DNA of 64,000 bases. It comes from Nymphaea colorata (Eukaryota > Streptophyta > Magnoliopsida > Nymphaeales > Nymphaeaceae). Location: contig NC_045143.1 in assembly GCF_008831285.2 (NCBI RefSeq), forward strand, positions 5,093,503-5,157,502, given 5' to 3'. Each line of letters begins with the position of its first letter. Positions within the stretch are counted from its first letter, which is position 1. The notes beneath the pieces are model-generated. The model saw only the letters and a list, made by a program, of their open reading frames with translations, did no database searches and was not told the origin of the DNA. Both the position numbers and the translations under genes were made by a program. Below, piece after piece: positions 1 through 12,487 of the stretch.

Positions 1-109
<109 letters not shown>

Positions 110-522
110 CACCTGCATCTTTGCACATGTTTGACATAGTGCATTATCCACAAACAACAAAATTAACAATTAACAAGTATATTTTCAGCAAAACTTTGAG
201 TTTGTTGCGTAGCCTGGTGATTAATAGTGCATTAATCTCCAGGTCTAATTTTGAGTTGTACTAAGGCATTTATTTCAAAATGTAGCATAGGTTCTCTTTC
301 ATGCTTCCAAAAAATATTTTCAGTTTTTCTAATGTTCTACTGGTAGTGAAACTATGAAATGCTAAAAATGCTACATCTTGCCAACAAGTTGCTCTATGAG
401 GATTTGTTTCGTAGAAGGCATAGGCCATTAACACTTTGAAACTCAACACAAGGCATCTGCCAGCTAACCGGGAACTCAAAATTAGAGGAGCAGAAAAATG
501 TATAAACAGCTGGAAAACTTAC

Positions 523-1176
523 CATGATGATCAAGACTAAGAAGAATTTCCAGGCACGCTTCAACCATTCTAATAAAATCATCAGCCGATATGGATAACC
601 CGATCTGTAAAATCTCTTCTTTAGGCAAGCATGACTTTTCGTAAGAACATCGTACTCCAGCACTCGGTTTGGATATACCCACATTATTCTGCAAATCCTG
701 AAGTTCAATAGTGGGTTCCCTACTGTTCAAGCTATAATGTGGCCGTAGAGATAAAGACTTGCAGGAAATTGATGATCTCAGAACGGCAACAAGGGTGTCC
801 ACCAAGAATTTACTTGTTGAGGAGTACACCTGGAGCATCTATATAATCAACAACACTGAGCAGCTGAAAAACAAGTGCATGAGGAATGAGAAACACTTAC
901 ATCAGATGCTTGGTAGCACAAAATAGAAAGTGCAGCATCCAACAGTTCAGATCTTCCAGTGAAATTCAAAGACCTGTTTAACGAGGAAGTACACTGAAGA
1001 GAAAATTCATCGGTTGTTGAGGCATCTAAACTTCCAGACCTGTAACTTTCGTAGCTTTCCCTTTCTTTAAGTTGAGAAGCTAAAAGTTTGAGAAGGCTTG
1101 TTATTTCTGAAACAATGCTCATATAGGACCCCTGGGAACATGGATTGATAGGAAATGGTTCATCACCAGACGAAAG
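523..1176 (-). CDS. Two exons of an unrecognised plant gene, 3' end off the left edge
   Basis: Two consecutive minus-strand exons are supported by splice sites and frame. The first is about 901-1176 (92 codons; start at an AG acceptor is tentative) and ends at a strong GTAAGT donor. The second is 523-838 (316 nt), starts after an AG acceptor and ends at a GTAAGT donor; the intron between them is 62 nt. The encoded stretch is rich in Leu and Ser, with helical segments such as SEITSLLKLLASQLKERE, RSELLDAALSILCYQ, FLVDTLVAVLRSS and ADDFIRMVEACLEILLSL. This resembles an alpha-helical repeat protein, but I could not assign a family. Upstream and downstream exons were not resolved; the gene should continue to the left. 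The protein hypothesis is moderately firm and the function is unknown. Confidence 0.45.
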
Positions 1177-4085
1177 CTCGCCAAGTTTTCAACATAACGC
1201 ATCAAACTAGATATGCGGAGGCCCAAGCCGCAGACACACTGATGGATTGAAACATTGATCGATACGCCATTTATTACAAGCAGGAATGGTCCAAAGCACA
1301 TGTGGAGATCCAATTAGAGGCTAAGACATAACCGTTTCTCTTAGTTCCTTCACCATTATGTCGTACCAAAGGAATCTACCACTGTTTGTCGAATCCTTTT
1401 GTTCAAGCAACCAAGTAGACTCTGTAACAATTATCTTCGGCATTATTCTTTTCCACTGTTATACATCATACAAACAACGGAACAGGATAAGCATTAAAGA
1501 GTTTATGGAAAGCAACCAAACAAAAAATAAGACCAGCTTTTCTCTGAAAGCGAAGTAGAAAAATCATGGGTACAACCACCCAATGCAGAAAACTTGATAT
1601 GGATAGGCGTCAATGTCCAGATTGCCATGGACGCATAATCTCAAATGCTCGCATATGAGACTGACCCAATATGTAAGAGGCAAAGAAACACAGAACAAGA
1701 CTGTTACCAGAGAGGCGATTCTGGACAACCACTCACCTGCCAACCTTCTCAACGAAACAAAGAAACCATTTCATATTATCGGCCTTTCCACGACTAGTAT
1801 CGAACAAAGGGAGTTCCTGCAATCCTGCCCGCCATGAACCACATCATCCGCCCTCATCCCCGTGTTCGAAGGTTCAAGAAAGGAAGTTCCCGCCTTGGTG
1901 CGACAACGCAAAGCGAGTCTGGACTCTGGCTTCCTTCCTCCTCGAGACCTACCTTTATGCCGCATCACTCTGACTCGACGCGAGTGGGTGCACAACCTGT
2001 CGCTCGAGCCAAGAATTAAACTCTTCTAATTGTACGAGCGAAGCTAGATGACCGCGGATTATTTGGGCTCCAGCGTGCTTGTTTAAAACATATAAGGACA
2101 ATATCGTTGATGTACTAATTGTCCCATTTGCTGTGCTAAACAGAGTTATTCATTTCAAATCGCCCGTTGATTTCAAAACAAAAGAATATTCCAATTTGTG
2201 GCTATGTAGAGTTTAACTGAGTCGAGCTTAAACTTGAGCCGAGCCTAGCCTAGCCTACCCGAGCTCAAGCAAATTAAGTTGATTCAATTTCAAATTGTGG
2301 AACTTGAACTTGACTTGAGTTGGAGTCAAGCTAGAGCCAAGTCTTTGGAAGACTTGATCAAGCACGAACTCAGTTTGCTTCCCTCGTTTGGATGGGGTTC
2401 AATATGGTTCTCCAAAAAAGCATGACTTCGAAGAAATGGTGTATCCTGACGTATTCCTTTCTCTCATGAGCCCTCAAGGATTTGACTGATAAAAACCGTT
2501 CGAGACCTGACAAATCCTTCATGTACCAAATCTTGATCTCCCTTAACCAAACCTAGATTATGATTCAGTCTCCAAGTTAAAGTTTTGAAATAAAATCTGA
2601 ATTGGATGGGCATAGGGTCTAATTTACAAGTGAATCAGATTTTGTTAGTTTTAGGACTCAGGTTCAGCTTCGGTCAGTTAAGTGCTCACCGAATACGAAT
2701 GAGCTACCATTTGGCTTCTGTTTGTTTGCTGGAAATCGGTTGCTTCCATTGCATGGATGGAATCACTTCAGAGATCCCCCTGAGGACGATCACAACATCT
2801 TATCTAACTGGCTGAATTTTTTTTTCTTCTGTTTCCGAGAAGGAGTTCAAACTGCTGAAATATATTGAGTTGGGAGAAAAAAAATGGAAATCAGCTGGAC
2901 ATATAAAATTTCATGAAGATTTTAACATTAAATACTGATAAAAAATATATTATGGAATCATGAAATCTAATATATGGATTGAATTTCGGCACTTTTTTAA
3001 ACTCATAGTTTTGGATTCTTCGAATTCACCCATGAAGTCAAAACTTAAAGAATGGCTAGAACTAAGCAACAACCAACTGAACATCCATGAATGGCAGTTG
3101 ATTCCTCACTAAGGTTTTTACTAACATTGACCAAGGTTGGATAATTTATAAATCAATATTCTTATAATTCAAAAAAACTCCAAAACTGAATAGAAGGTTT
3201 ATGAATATGTGAAACTGACTGCACATCATAAGTTTGAAATACACAAGCCAAGTCTATAGCATTGGGTGCAATAACATTGAAGCTAGGTTATACCCCTTCT
3301 TTGTTAAAGTTACCTCAAGAATTTATCGATGAGGAACTCAAACCTCTAAATTTGTTCTTAAGGCCGCCTTCATAAGTTAAAGAAAAACTATGCCAGTACA
3401 AGTGGTGGGCAGATGGTACGAAGGGAATGTGAAGGATGTCAAGTTGAAGACCTTCTACCAAGTTTCAAGTCAACTATTTCGTTTAGCGATGCCCAAAAAC
3501 TTGCTGGTGATGTCCAAAAACTTGCTGTTGAAGGCCCACCCTCAATTTAAAAGAAAAAAGAAAAAAACTTGAGAGAGGTTATATTACCACAACCAGCAAG
3601 TATACATGCACCAGGCAGAGTATCTGACTGAACCACATAGAACAGTACGCAGATGACATTGCACTTCACCTGGCCAATCCAAGGGCATGAGCAAATTACA
3701 ATTTACATGCCAAACGCATATACAAGAGATACAGAATGCACCGTGCAGCAACAGAATCTCTTATCCCTGTAGAACTCAACCAAATCAAAACATATTAGAC
3801 TGTAATTTCTTTCGCAATACTTCATGATAAGGCATAGTCTAGGATTGGAATTCTTCAAATTGCCAGACTACTCACTGGAGAAACAAATTGCAGGCATACT
3901 AAAGATATACACAAAGAGGACGTAGAACATAGCACAGCTAGAGAGTTTCTCGTCTCTGTAGAGATCCCTAAGAGAATGTACATTAGACCATAACTTAATT
4001 TAACACTTAAGGATAAATCATAATCCGGAATATTGTGAAGTGCTTTCCCTGTAGCTTCAGTGGTAAACTCTGGAGCTTATAAGTT
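1177..4085. other. Intergenic, no gene recognised
   Basis: Short frames occur on both strands but none shows a family motif. At 2215-2360 there is a run rich in GAGC/GCTC words (repeated 'gagcc', 'ttgag'), a degenerate low-complexity repeat that recurs near 35.43-35.56 and 61.15-61.45 kb. The 5' end of the left-edge gene probably lies in 1.2-2.0 kb. The 3' untranslated region of the histone deacetylase probably occupies the stretch just below 4086. Confidence 0.6.
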
Positions 4086-6710
4086 CTAAAGATTTGACAT
4101 GTCCAAGTCAATCAAACGTTTCATGCTTAGATTTTTTATTGAATCTGCAATCACCCGAGCGCTTGACTTCATATAACCACCTACAACAAAAAACAGTTTT
4201 AGATGTTTTTCAGTCTACAGGACCATATAAACTTGAGGAGAAAATCTAGATAACCTGAAGTAAGCATAAGAAGAGGTATGTTTCTCTGTCTTGCAAATTG
4301 AAACACCTTCTCATCTCTGGCAATAACCCCTTGAGGAGAGACCTGCACATGGAAATCATGAAAGATTCAGCCAATTGGTATGAATCTACGTACTTACCTG
4401 CTATAAATGTTAAACGAAAGGCAACTTCGTTATAAGGTTCACAAGACAAAGTGTCTCACAAGCATGCACAAATGCAGCAGTTCGCTCCACGTAATGTGTA
4501 AGGAATTTGGTTGAGTATATCATCCTAGGTGGCTGTTTTTTCAGAACAGAGGAAGAAAAAAATGAGCTACTCTCCATCTGTCATTGAGTACGAAAATGGG
4601 GTCATATTTTACAATTCTCTGTTCCGATTAGTATGCTTCTTTATATGACTTTCCAGATCTGTTGATACCACCTATGTTCCACACAACAGGAGATACCAAT
4701 AACACTAAGGTTTGCATAATCTTGAATACTGTTTAAGAATGATATAGAAGCTAGGAACTCCAATTGGAACAGGAGTAGTAGAAATTATAAGAAACAGGGC
4801 ACAAATACATATCACCGTACAACATAGTGAAAAACTATAAAAATGGAAATACCTTCAATCTACCCAAAGGATCCCCATCGAGGATATCTGTTCCAGCATT
4901 ATAAACAACCAATTCAGGATCAAATGCTCTTTTGGCGACCTACAAAAGTTTATCAACTTTTAGAAACACGCAAACACACATGAATACAAGTATAAAAGTA
5001 CAGGAGTTCAGTTTCAAAATATAAATAATGCAATGGCCGATATTGTGTCTCTATAAAAGCAGAGACTTGAGTTTCAAAATGTAAATTATGTAATGGTTGT
5101 TTGTGTATTATGTACATAAAGGCTCACCATTGTTCATTTCAAAAGCAGAAAGTTTTACTGAAGCGGGTAAAATATATCGATTCCTCATCCTACTGTGTGT
5201 TGCTTAAGTCACTTCAAGTCTTGACCTCTAGTGTTTGCAAGTGATGGTCAGTCAGTCGGCAGTGGTTGCCTTCACATGGGAAGCTGCTTGCTGGATGGCC
5301 GGTGAGGACAAGGGACATTGATAGATGCTTAGAGAGCAGTGTGTATCCAAAGGAGATCTGACATCTTCACTGTGGTGTTTTCCTAAAGAAATCACTATTC
5401 ACCAACATGAATGATGACATCCTGGAGGGTATGGATCATGCCATCTCAACCACGACTGAAAAGACATGTATAGAAAGTAGAATCTTGTGTTACATATTGT
5501 TAACAAAAATTCCTTGAATGAAATGGAAATCAGTGGAAGAAGTCAAAAACCAACATTGCCCACAACTCCAAATCATGGAAAGCTCAATTCTGGTGAGAGG
5601 CAGATCTTCAATCCCATTGATACGATAATCTAATTTCTAGTCATTGAAGTCCTACTCATGATTGGAAATCTTTGCTGAGTTGTTCCCTCAAGAGTCCTGA
5701 TTTCCTTCCATGAGAATCCTGGGTTGCATGTTAGTAATTCCCTCAGGAATCATGATTTCCTAAGGGACTTCAATATCAATGGTAAGAAAATTTCACTTCA
5801 TTTCCTCCTTTGTTTTCTGTAACTCTGTTCTTACTGGATTCCAGTGTACAGAAAACTTGCTGGGTTAATCTAGTAGCTGGTGCTGGTGCATGCTTTAAGC
5901 ACATGCAGTTGGAGAGGAATAACAGTCAACTTCACAATACCACTATAACTAGTTCACACTTGCATGTCAAAGCTTAAAGAAAACTATCCTTTGTGTGCTA
6001 CTCAACTTGCAAAGACCGGGATTTGACATGGATAGACCATTAAAGAGTTACCATTTTCAACATCGAAAACCTACCTTCACACACATCCATATGCCTATTT
6101 CTATACAGAATATTCATGGTAAATGGTGACATCACATCATTGTGCTCTCCATCTGCCACAAAAGTTTCCCTTTCAAGAAAAGGAAGCACAAGCAAACCCT
6201 ATCTTTGCATCAATCAGCGGTCCCAGTAATCCATTCATTTAATAATATGAACTTTAAAGGGTCATTCTAACCAGCAAAATAAATCTTGGATCAGCTAGAT
6301 TATTTCCATAATGCATCAAGCATGGAACAAATTATGAACATTCACAGTTCAGTACACAATAAATAACTCAAATTACTCGTCTATGATTTGGTCCATCATC
6401 ATAATTCATTGTGGTTCAAGATGCACTAACAACAAAACTGACAAAAGGTAATTTGCAACATGCCACCTGTACATCACCAAGAAGACAGAAGCAAACAACA
6501 ACAAAGATGGAAATATGCCATGGGGAAAAGTAAAGCATGCTCAATTGATTGCCTGAGAGAAACAACAAATGGAGGAAAAGAATCAGACTACCTGAAGTGC
6601 ATCCTCCAAATACTTCAAATAAACCTCCGTGGAAGTTCCACTCTGAATATTTTGGATCCAGTGTCACATTAGTAAAACACACAAAGTACTGGTATCAGAG
6701 TTAAAGTACA

Positions 6711-6758
<48 letters not shown>

Positions 6759-9700
6759 CATCCTCTAGCATACAGATCCACATTTTTCTCTTGATCTACT
6801 TTCTCTTGTTTATGCCAATATCCTAGAGTTTCTCACAGCTAAAACTCCATAAGGCCCTGAAAACATATGTCCTTGACTTTAATATGTTATCTATCAAGGA
6901 AGCAGGACTTACCACCAATTCAACCTTCTGGGTTATATGTGCCCTTGCCTCAAAATCCTGAAGCATACAACCAAAAACATTTAGTCGAATGATGCTAAAG
7001 CTTAAGACATATCTACGAAAATTTCTTAGTACAAGTTAGCTTACTTGAGGGTATATGCTTCTATTGTACATATCAAGGATATAAACCCTTCCTATTTAAA
7101 AAGAAAAAGAAATGATTATCCCAGGCTAATAATAAGATAATTTGTTAATGCTAGAGAGAAACATCATAAAGAACAAGAAATTACCATCATTAGCAAAGTC
7201 TATCTCATGACCATTCCCTTGATGAGCATCAAGGTCTATAATCATCACCCTTGATAAGAAGTAAGAACAGACAATTCCAAAGTTGAAATAATGACATTAA
7301 TATTGCAAAACAATTGGCAAAATACACAGTGTGAAACATATTCCACATCAATATACAACTGCAGAAATAAAGGTACCTTCTAACATTAAGACATTCAAAT
7401 GCATAATGTATGCATAGTGAAATGTCTGCATATGCACAAAATCCACCTCCTTTTCTTGAGGAACAGTGGTGAAATCCACCACCAACGTTGATGGACCATC
7501 CTCGTTCTTTTGCAAGCTTCCCTCCCAAGACAGACCCTCCTACCTGTGTTGACTCAGGTTTAATACTTCCACCTAGTCAAGTGAACAAAGCACAGATGTG
7601 AAAGTGTTTAACCTGCTTGCGGAATGGGAAAAGAACCTTTTTCTGAATAAGACAGTTTGGAAGAAGAGCAACAGGTGGAACCTGATACATCAAATAAAAA
7701 AATTAATTCACATCAGTCAATGCGATGTCCCCTAAAAAGATGTCATCAGACAACAAAAATACAAAAACCCCATAATTCAATAAACTTAACAAACGATTTA
7801 GCTAGCATTGAAAGAACTAATGATCTATAGTAGAATTTGAATGATCAGCCATAGAGAAGAAACCTCACATGCTTAAGGGCTAAAAGGAGATACTGGTCTG
7901 AAATGTCACATGTGTATCCAAAGGGAAGTAAGATTACCTCAATTATAATGGCCACAGTCAAACTGCTCTTGAGGCTTGCAAGGTATTCTTCTGTGTGCAC
8001 CTAATCAAGTTGTTACATCATAAATTATAAAGGTATGTACAACTAAAAAATGTCGCTGCAATTACAAGCTGTGGTCACTTTTCATGTCATCCAATTCAAA
8101 CCAAAATGGATCAGATACATTAACCTCATACATAAATGCTTCAAGCTAGGAATGACACAATGGTTTCCTGACAACAAGAAATACATTATTCAACTCTCAC
8201 TATCCAGTCTCGCTTGAGTTCGATTTTGGCCCTTTTCATCAGTCGCAATGTTTGGTGGCCCAAATTGTCTAAGCCTGACTTGTTAGCAATAGCGAAATAA
8301 GTAACTAGTTGTTTAAATTTTGATATTCATGAAAGCTCCGCAGGCAGCATTTCTCAAGGTTGTGAAGATGAAGCATGTAAGCAAGAGAATGTTGAACAAC
8401 TATACCTTCTTCAGGCCCAGCTCAGAAAAGTATGGAATACCAAGTAAATCTTACCACCAGAAGATCATCTTTTGAAGCCTCTACTGGCTCCACTATTTGA
8501 TTTTTGTTCAGTATTCCTTCTGAAATAAGGAATTCACATATGCGACCCCACTTTGAAGAATCGAACGGGTGCCTTGATAAAATAAAAAATAAAATGAGTT
8601 AATATAAAAAAACATGAGAAATTTCAAACAATCAGTCTCAGTTCAATACCAGAAGTTCAGGCAAAAGGATACAACTAACAGAAGATCCTAACAAAAACAT
8701 ATAATAGAAAATAGGAACTTTCTTCCACCAACAAGTGCTACAGAGGTCCCTTGAATGATGGAAGTTGCTAGAAACAACAGAAATAAGATTCCAGAAAAGG
8801 TTGGTCATGGAAGAATTCTTTTAAGTCTAAGCTACACAAACTACAGTACGGACTACACTATGGATTTGTGAAATTAGCCACAAAAGTGAGTCTGCCAAAA
8901 GCAAACAGTGTTTGAATTGGCGATTATAACCTGAAGGTAGCATGTTATGCCACATGGGTGCATGTGCAGAAACAAACAAGGAGCAATTTCAAAAAGCTGA
9001 GGCATAGGGACACTGAGCAGGAGTACATTGGCTACTCTGTACCACCAAATGTTTCGCTCTAGTGTTATGACACATGTATTACATTCATATAACATATTAA
9101 AAATTCTTGTGTATTTTCGCATTTTTTACAGTAAGCATCTATTACAAAGTAATGAACACAAAAACTTGCAAATTCAATTATTCAATGTAATGGCTATAGC
9201 AGACCACTAATTCTGGAAAATTCTTATGGACCTTTCCCAGAAATAATTAACAAGAAAGAAACGAATATGTACTCAATAACACTAATTTACGAAAACTTCA
9301 TATGTACAAGCACGCCAAAGCACAAGACCTTAGACACGAAGTCAGGCATGCAGTGCTAAAACTGAAAGAGTTTCCGTCTAATGCAACTGTAAATCGCTTG
9401 CATGGAGAAGATAAATTGACTTACATCACCCAGAGTAGTAATCATCAAAGATTATAGAAAGCAGTACAGGTGAAGAAAAAGAAAACAGAGTAAAGCTGCA
9501 GCTCACAGTTTCTCGATGCCTAGGAAGGATATATCATAGGACTTCGAATAGATGAGGGGAACCTACATTCAAAATGTGCAGCAAAATTAGTACCAAGTTG
9601 TGTGATATAAGACACTGAAGCAAACATTTGCTCAAAAACACTTAGAGCAAGGAAACAAAAAACAAGTCGACCACAAATTTCAACACCCCAAAAAAATGTT

Positions 9701-10112
9701 ACGCACGCAAAAAAAAATCCACAACACTGAAATTGAAGCCTACCCACATGGCGGATTGTCCATATATCTAACACCCGAGCCACTGAAGACTAACATAACA
9801 TCTACACCAGGTTCACAATTCAAACGTTACATCCGTAAGTTTCTTAAGAGGCTATTTTAGAAAATTTTTCAAAACAAGAATTTTCTAAATAGCCTCTTAA
9901 GAAACTTACGGGTGCAACACCAAATGACCTCCAAACTCGATTTGGAATTCTAAAAGCCAACTGGAGACGTTTCCTGCACTAACGCCTACCTTGGCAGACG
10001 GGATATCAAAGTACAGTTTAGATGATCGGATGCGCTTGCTGCGAACAGCAACATCTGAGTCGGCGGGAGACCAAGGGGAGGGGGAAGACGAGGTAGTGGG
10101 AGACTTAGCCAT
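4086..10112 (-). CDS. HDA2: Class IV histone deacetylase, HDA2 type (HDAC11-like), complete
   Basis: This zinc-dependent lysine deacylase is the single class IV member usually found in plants. I read 13 exons: 9990-10112, 9507-9562, 8455-8572, 7938-8000, 7613-7681, 7377-7543, 7185-7249, 7045-7091, 6913-6957, 6592-6642, 4853-4939, 4255-4342 and 4086-4180. All have GT-AG borders and join in frame to 357 aa, close to the family length. Visible active-site residues are the tandem His in GGGFHH (H168-H169), Zn ligands D206 and H208 in DLDAHQGNG, Zn ligand D286 in NAGTDILDGDPLG, and the catalytic Tyr in LTSGGY (Y329). The ATG at 10112 was chosen because the upstream extension of the frame has only a TTG. 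Intron 10 (4940-6591) is the longest and contains nothing recognisable. No organelle targeting signal is obvious. The active site is complete, so the gene is probably functional. Confidence 0.93.
6713..6756. repeat. (TA)n microsatellite inside the HDA2 gene
   Basis: A TA tract of about 44 bases lies in the 270-nt intron between HDA2 exons 9 and 10. It is a likely length-polymorphic marker. Confidence 0.95.
9834..9910. repeat. Near-perfect 77-bp hairpin in HDA2 intron 1
   Basis: The left arm, 9834-9866, begins CGTAAGTTTCTTAAGAGGC. The right arm, 9879-9910, is its reverse complement with about one mismatch or indel. The loop is 12 nt. It sits about 80 nt inside the first intron of HDA2. It looks like a small foldback (MITE-like) insertion. 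A miRNA-like precursor is possible but unproven. Confidence 0.9.
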
Positions 10113-10169
10113 CCCACTCACCACAACGTGGGTGGAAGAAGCAGCAAAGAAGATGGTCCTTGAGAAGAA

Positions 10170-10316
10170 CGGATATACGAGCGGGCTCTTCACCGTGTTT
10201 ACCGGGCTCCGTTGCAAAAGTTACACTCTCGTTCATCTTTCATCTATATCCGAGCGAGCTATTCACCGTGTTTACCGGGATCGGTTGATCCAAGTTACAC
10301 TCTCTTTCATCTTTCA
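10170..10316. repeat. Tandem duplication (period 73 bp) just upstream of the HDA2 start
   Basis: Two diverged copies share CACCGTGTTTACCGGG and CTTTCATC words; the core starts at 10192 and again at 10265. They lie 60-200 bp upstream of the HDA2 ATG, so in its 5' untranslated region or proximal promoter. At about 10429-10469 there is a further short duplication, CTCTGTTTTTTTGCAAAAA twice. Confidence 0.85.
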
Positions 10317-12487
10317 TGACTGGCCTGCATCGAGTCACAGGTAGTTTAAATCTCGACTGGCCAAGTGCGTGCACTGCACGCGCCCCGCTGGTTCCCTTCC
10401 CCGGGCCACGCCCTGTTCTCTTCCCCTCTGTTTTTTTGCAAAAACTCTGTTTTTTTGCAAAAACAGCCCCTGCTTTGCCTACCATATTACAAAAGAAGAC
10501 TCGGGAGATCTTCGATTAATGTGCCGAAAAAAAAAGGCGTTTCATAACAAGGGTGGGCAACTGGGCATTGAGCAATGAGCAATGAGCATGGTTGGGTATT
10601 TGGCCTACGATGGGTCGAGTTTGAGCTTATTATTGGACATCTGAAGCAGCTTAGTAGAAGAAATTTGTTGGGCCATGTTGGTATATATATATATATATAT
10701 ATAAAAGCAGTTAGTTTCCTTAAAAATTTTTGGTGTGTAACCTAAAAAACTCTTGGTACTTCATCGAGTAGCTTTCTTGAGAACTCTTCATGTTTCATCA
10801 GATGTTTATAAGTTATTATGAAAGAAAATATTAAGAATTTTAAATAAGAGTAGGCATCAAATCGGGTATCCGACAAACATGAAGATCATGATTAGTCTCA
10901 ACTCAATCTTCTAACTAATCAGCCCAAGCTTGAGCTACCAACAAATTCTTCGAGCATGCCCAATGCTCAGCCCTATTCACGAATAGTGTTATCTTGATAA
11001 ATGTTATCTTGTTACATCAGCTATGTACATACTACGTAATGTAGAAGTATGAGGGATAATGTATATCTTTTTTCCCTTTTAAAAGATAATTTTTTTAAAA
11101 CATCTTACCAAATAATAAGAAAAAAAAAGCACTCAGGCATTTGGCATAAAGTGGGGGCACATGTGCATGCCCTTATGTGTGAGGCACTGAAAGATGGAGT
11201 CTCATTGTATTTTCCTTAACCAGACTCGTCATGGTCGGGGCTTGGCCGGGGTCTAAGTGGTTAACCCCTGCATACAATGCTTCTAACTTGGACTGAAATT
11301 TACTCGTCCACTATGTTAAAATGAAAACGAATAACATGGCCTGATAATTTTTTTTGTCTATTGTTTTTCATCGATCTCCTTAATTATAATCAATGCTAAC
11401 CTGTATTTAAGATACTTCAATTATTGTTGATATGTTCTTTTAATTATATCTAGAATTGCTAGACGTATCTACTTAACTATTTTAAAAACTTAATGCGTTA
11501 CTTGATGGTCCACCACAAATTAAAGGTTCCCAAGATATTTTATAAATGTTCGGAAATAAGAAAAATGCCAGAAAGCAGAGTGATGTTTCAGATTATTAAG
11601 GTATTTGACACAGAAACTAACACTGTTTTCTTTTGTTCAGCACGAAGGATTGAGGGGCAACATCTGCTGTAAGATTGAATGGCACTCTAAGATGACTTCA
11701 ATTGCTATGGAGGTTGTTAGTATCAGGAATTGGGTGTTCCGAAAAATGCAGCATTCCCCCTAGTATTTTCAAAAAACAGTGTTCATGTTATCAAATGCCT
11801 TTGTAATTTAAAGAACATAGTGTTCTTATTACCAATTGCCTTTGTAAGGACACAGCTCTCCAAAAGTAACTTTTCTTTTTAATTTCAAGAAGCATGTTAG
11901 CTCTCCCTTCTACAGAAACCTCAACCGATCGGTTCGAGTGGTACTCTGAGCAAGCAAAACCAGAATAGAGCACAAGCTAAAACTATTAATTTCCTTTTGA
12001 CGTCAAAAGGTTAAAAATATATACCGCCAAAATGCAAAAGAGGGTAAGACGCTCGTCTTGTATATCTGGCGAAAATCAAGCGGCCATCAGGTCAGAGATT
12101 TGCAACAAGAAGCAATGCAGCATGTAGCCGAATCGAGACCAACACCTAACGATAATTAGTCTAATAGATCAACAAAGCAGCTGCCGGATTGGAAAATGGG
12201 AACAAGGCATAATGACAGACTAGAAGAGAGCTTAGCTTCCAAAATTTTTTCTCTAAACAACTTGAACCTGTTTGTTTCTGTGTTTTTATATTATTTACCA
12301 AGTGGGAGATACTGCTTACTCAAAGCTGAAGGCACCAGATTGGCTCCATGAAGGTGGAGAGAGACATTGACTCACATACATATCAGTAATTGAACGAGGA
12401 ACATGGTCCCCAGTAGAGGGGCATTACAAAATTTTTATCCATATCAGCAGGGGCCAATTCAACAAGTTACAATGATAAAACAAGAGT
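10317..12487. other. Intergenic between HDA2 and THP1/EER5
   Basis: No gene was recognised. A short TA tract lies at about 10682-10701. The region just above 10112 should carry the HDA2 promoter, and that below 12488 the THP1 3' untranslated region. The rest is AT-rich with no coding signal. Confidence 0.6.

Noticed and set aside
9906-10217. Longer N-terminus for HDA2, starting near 10217
   Set aside because: The extra codons begin at TTG, not ATG, and the family N-terminus fits the ATG at 10112.
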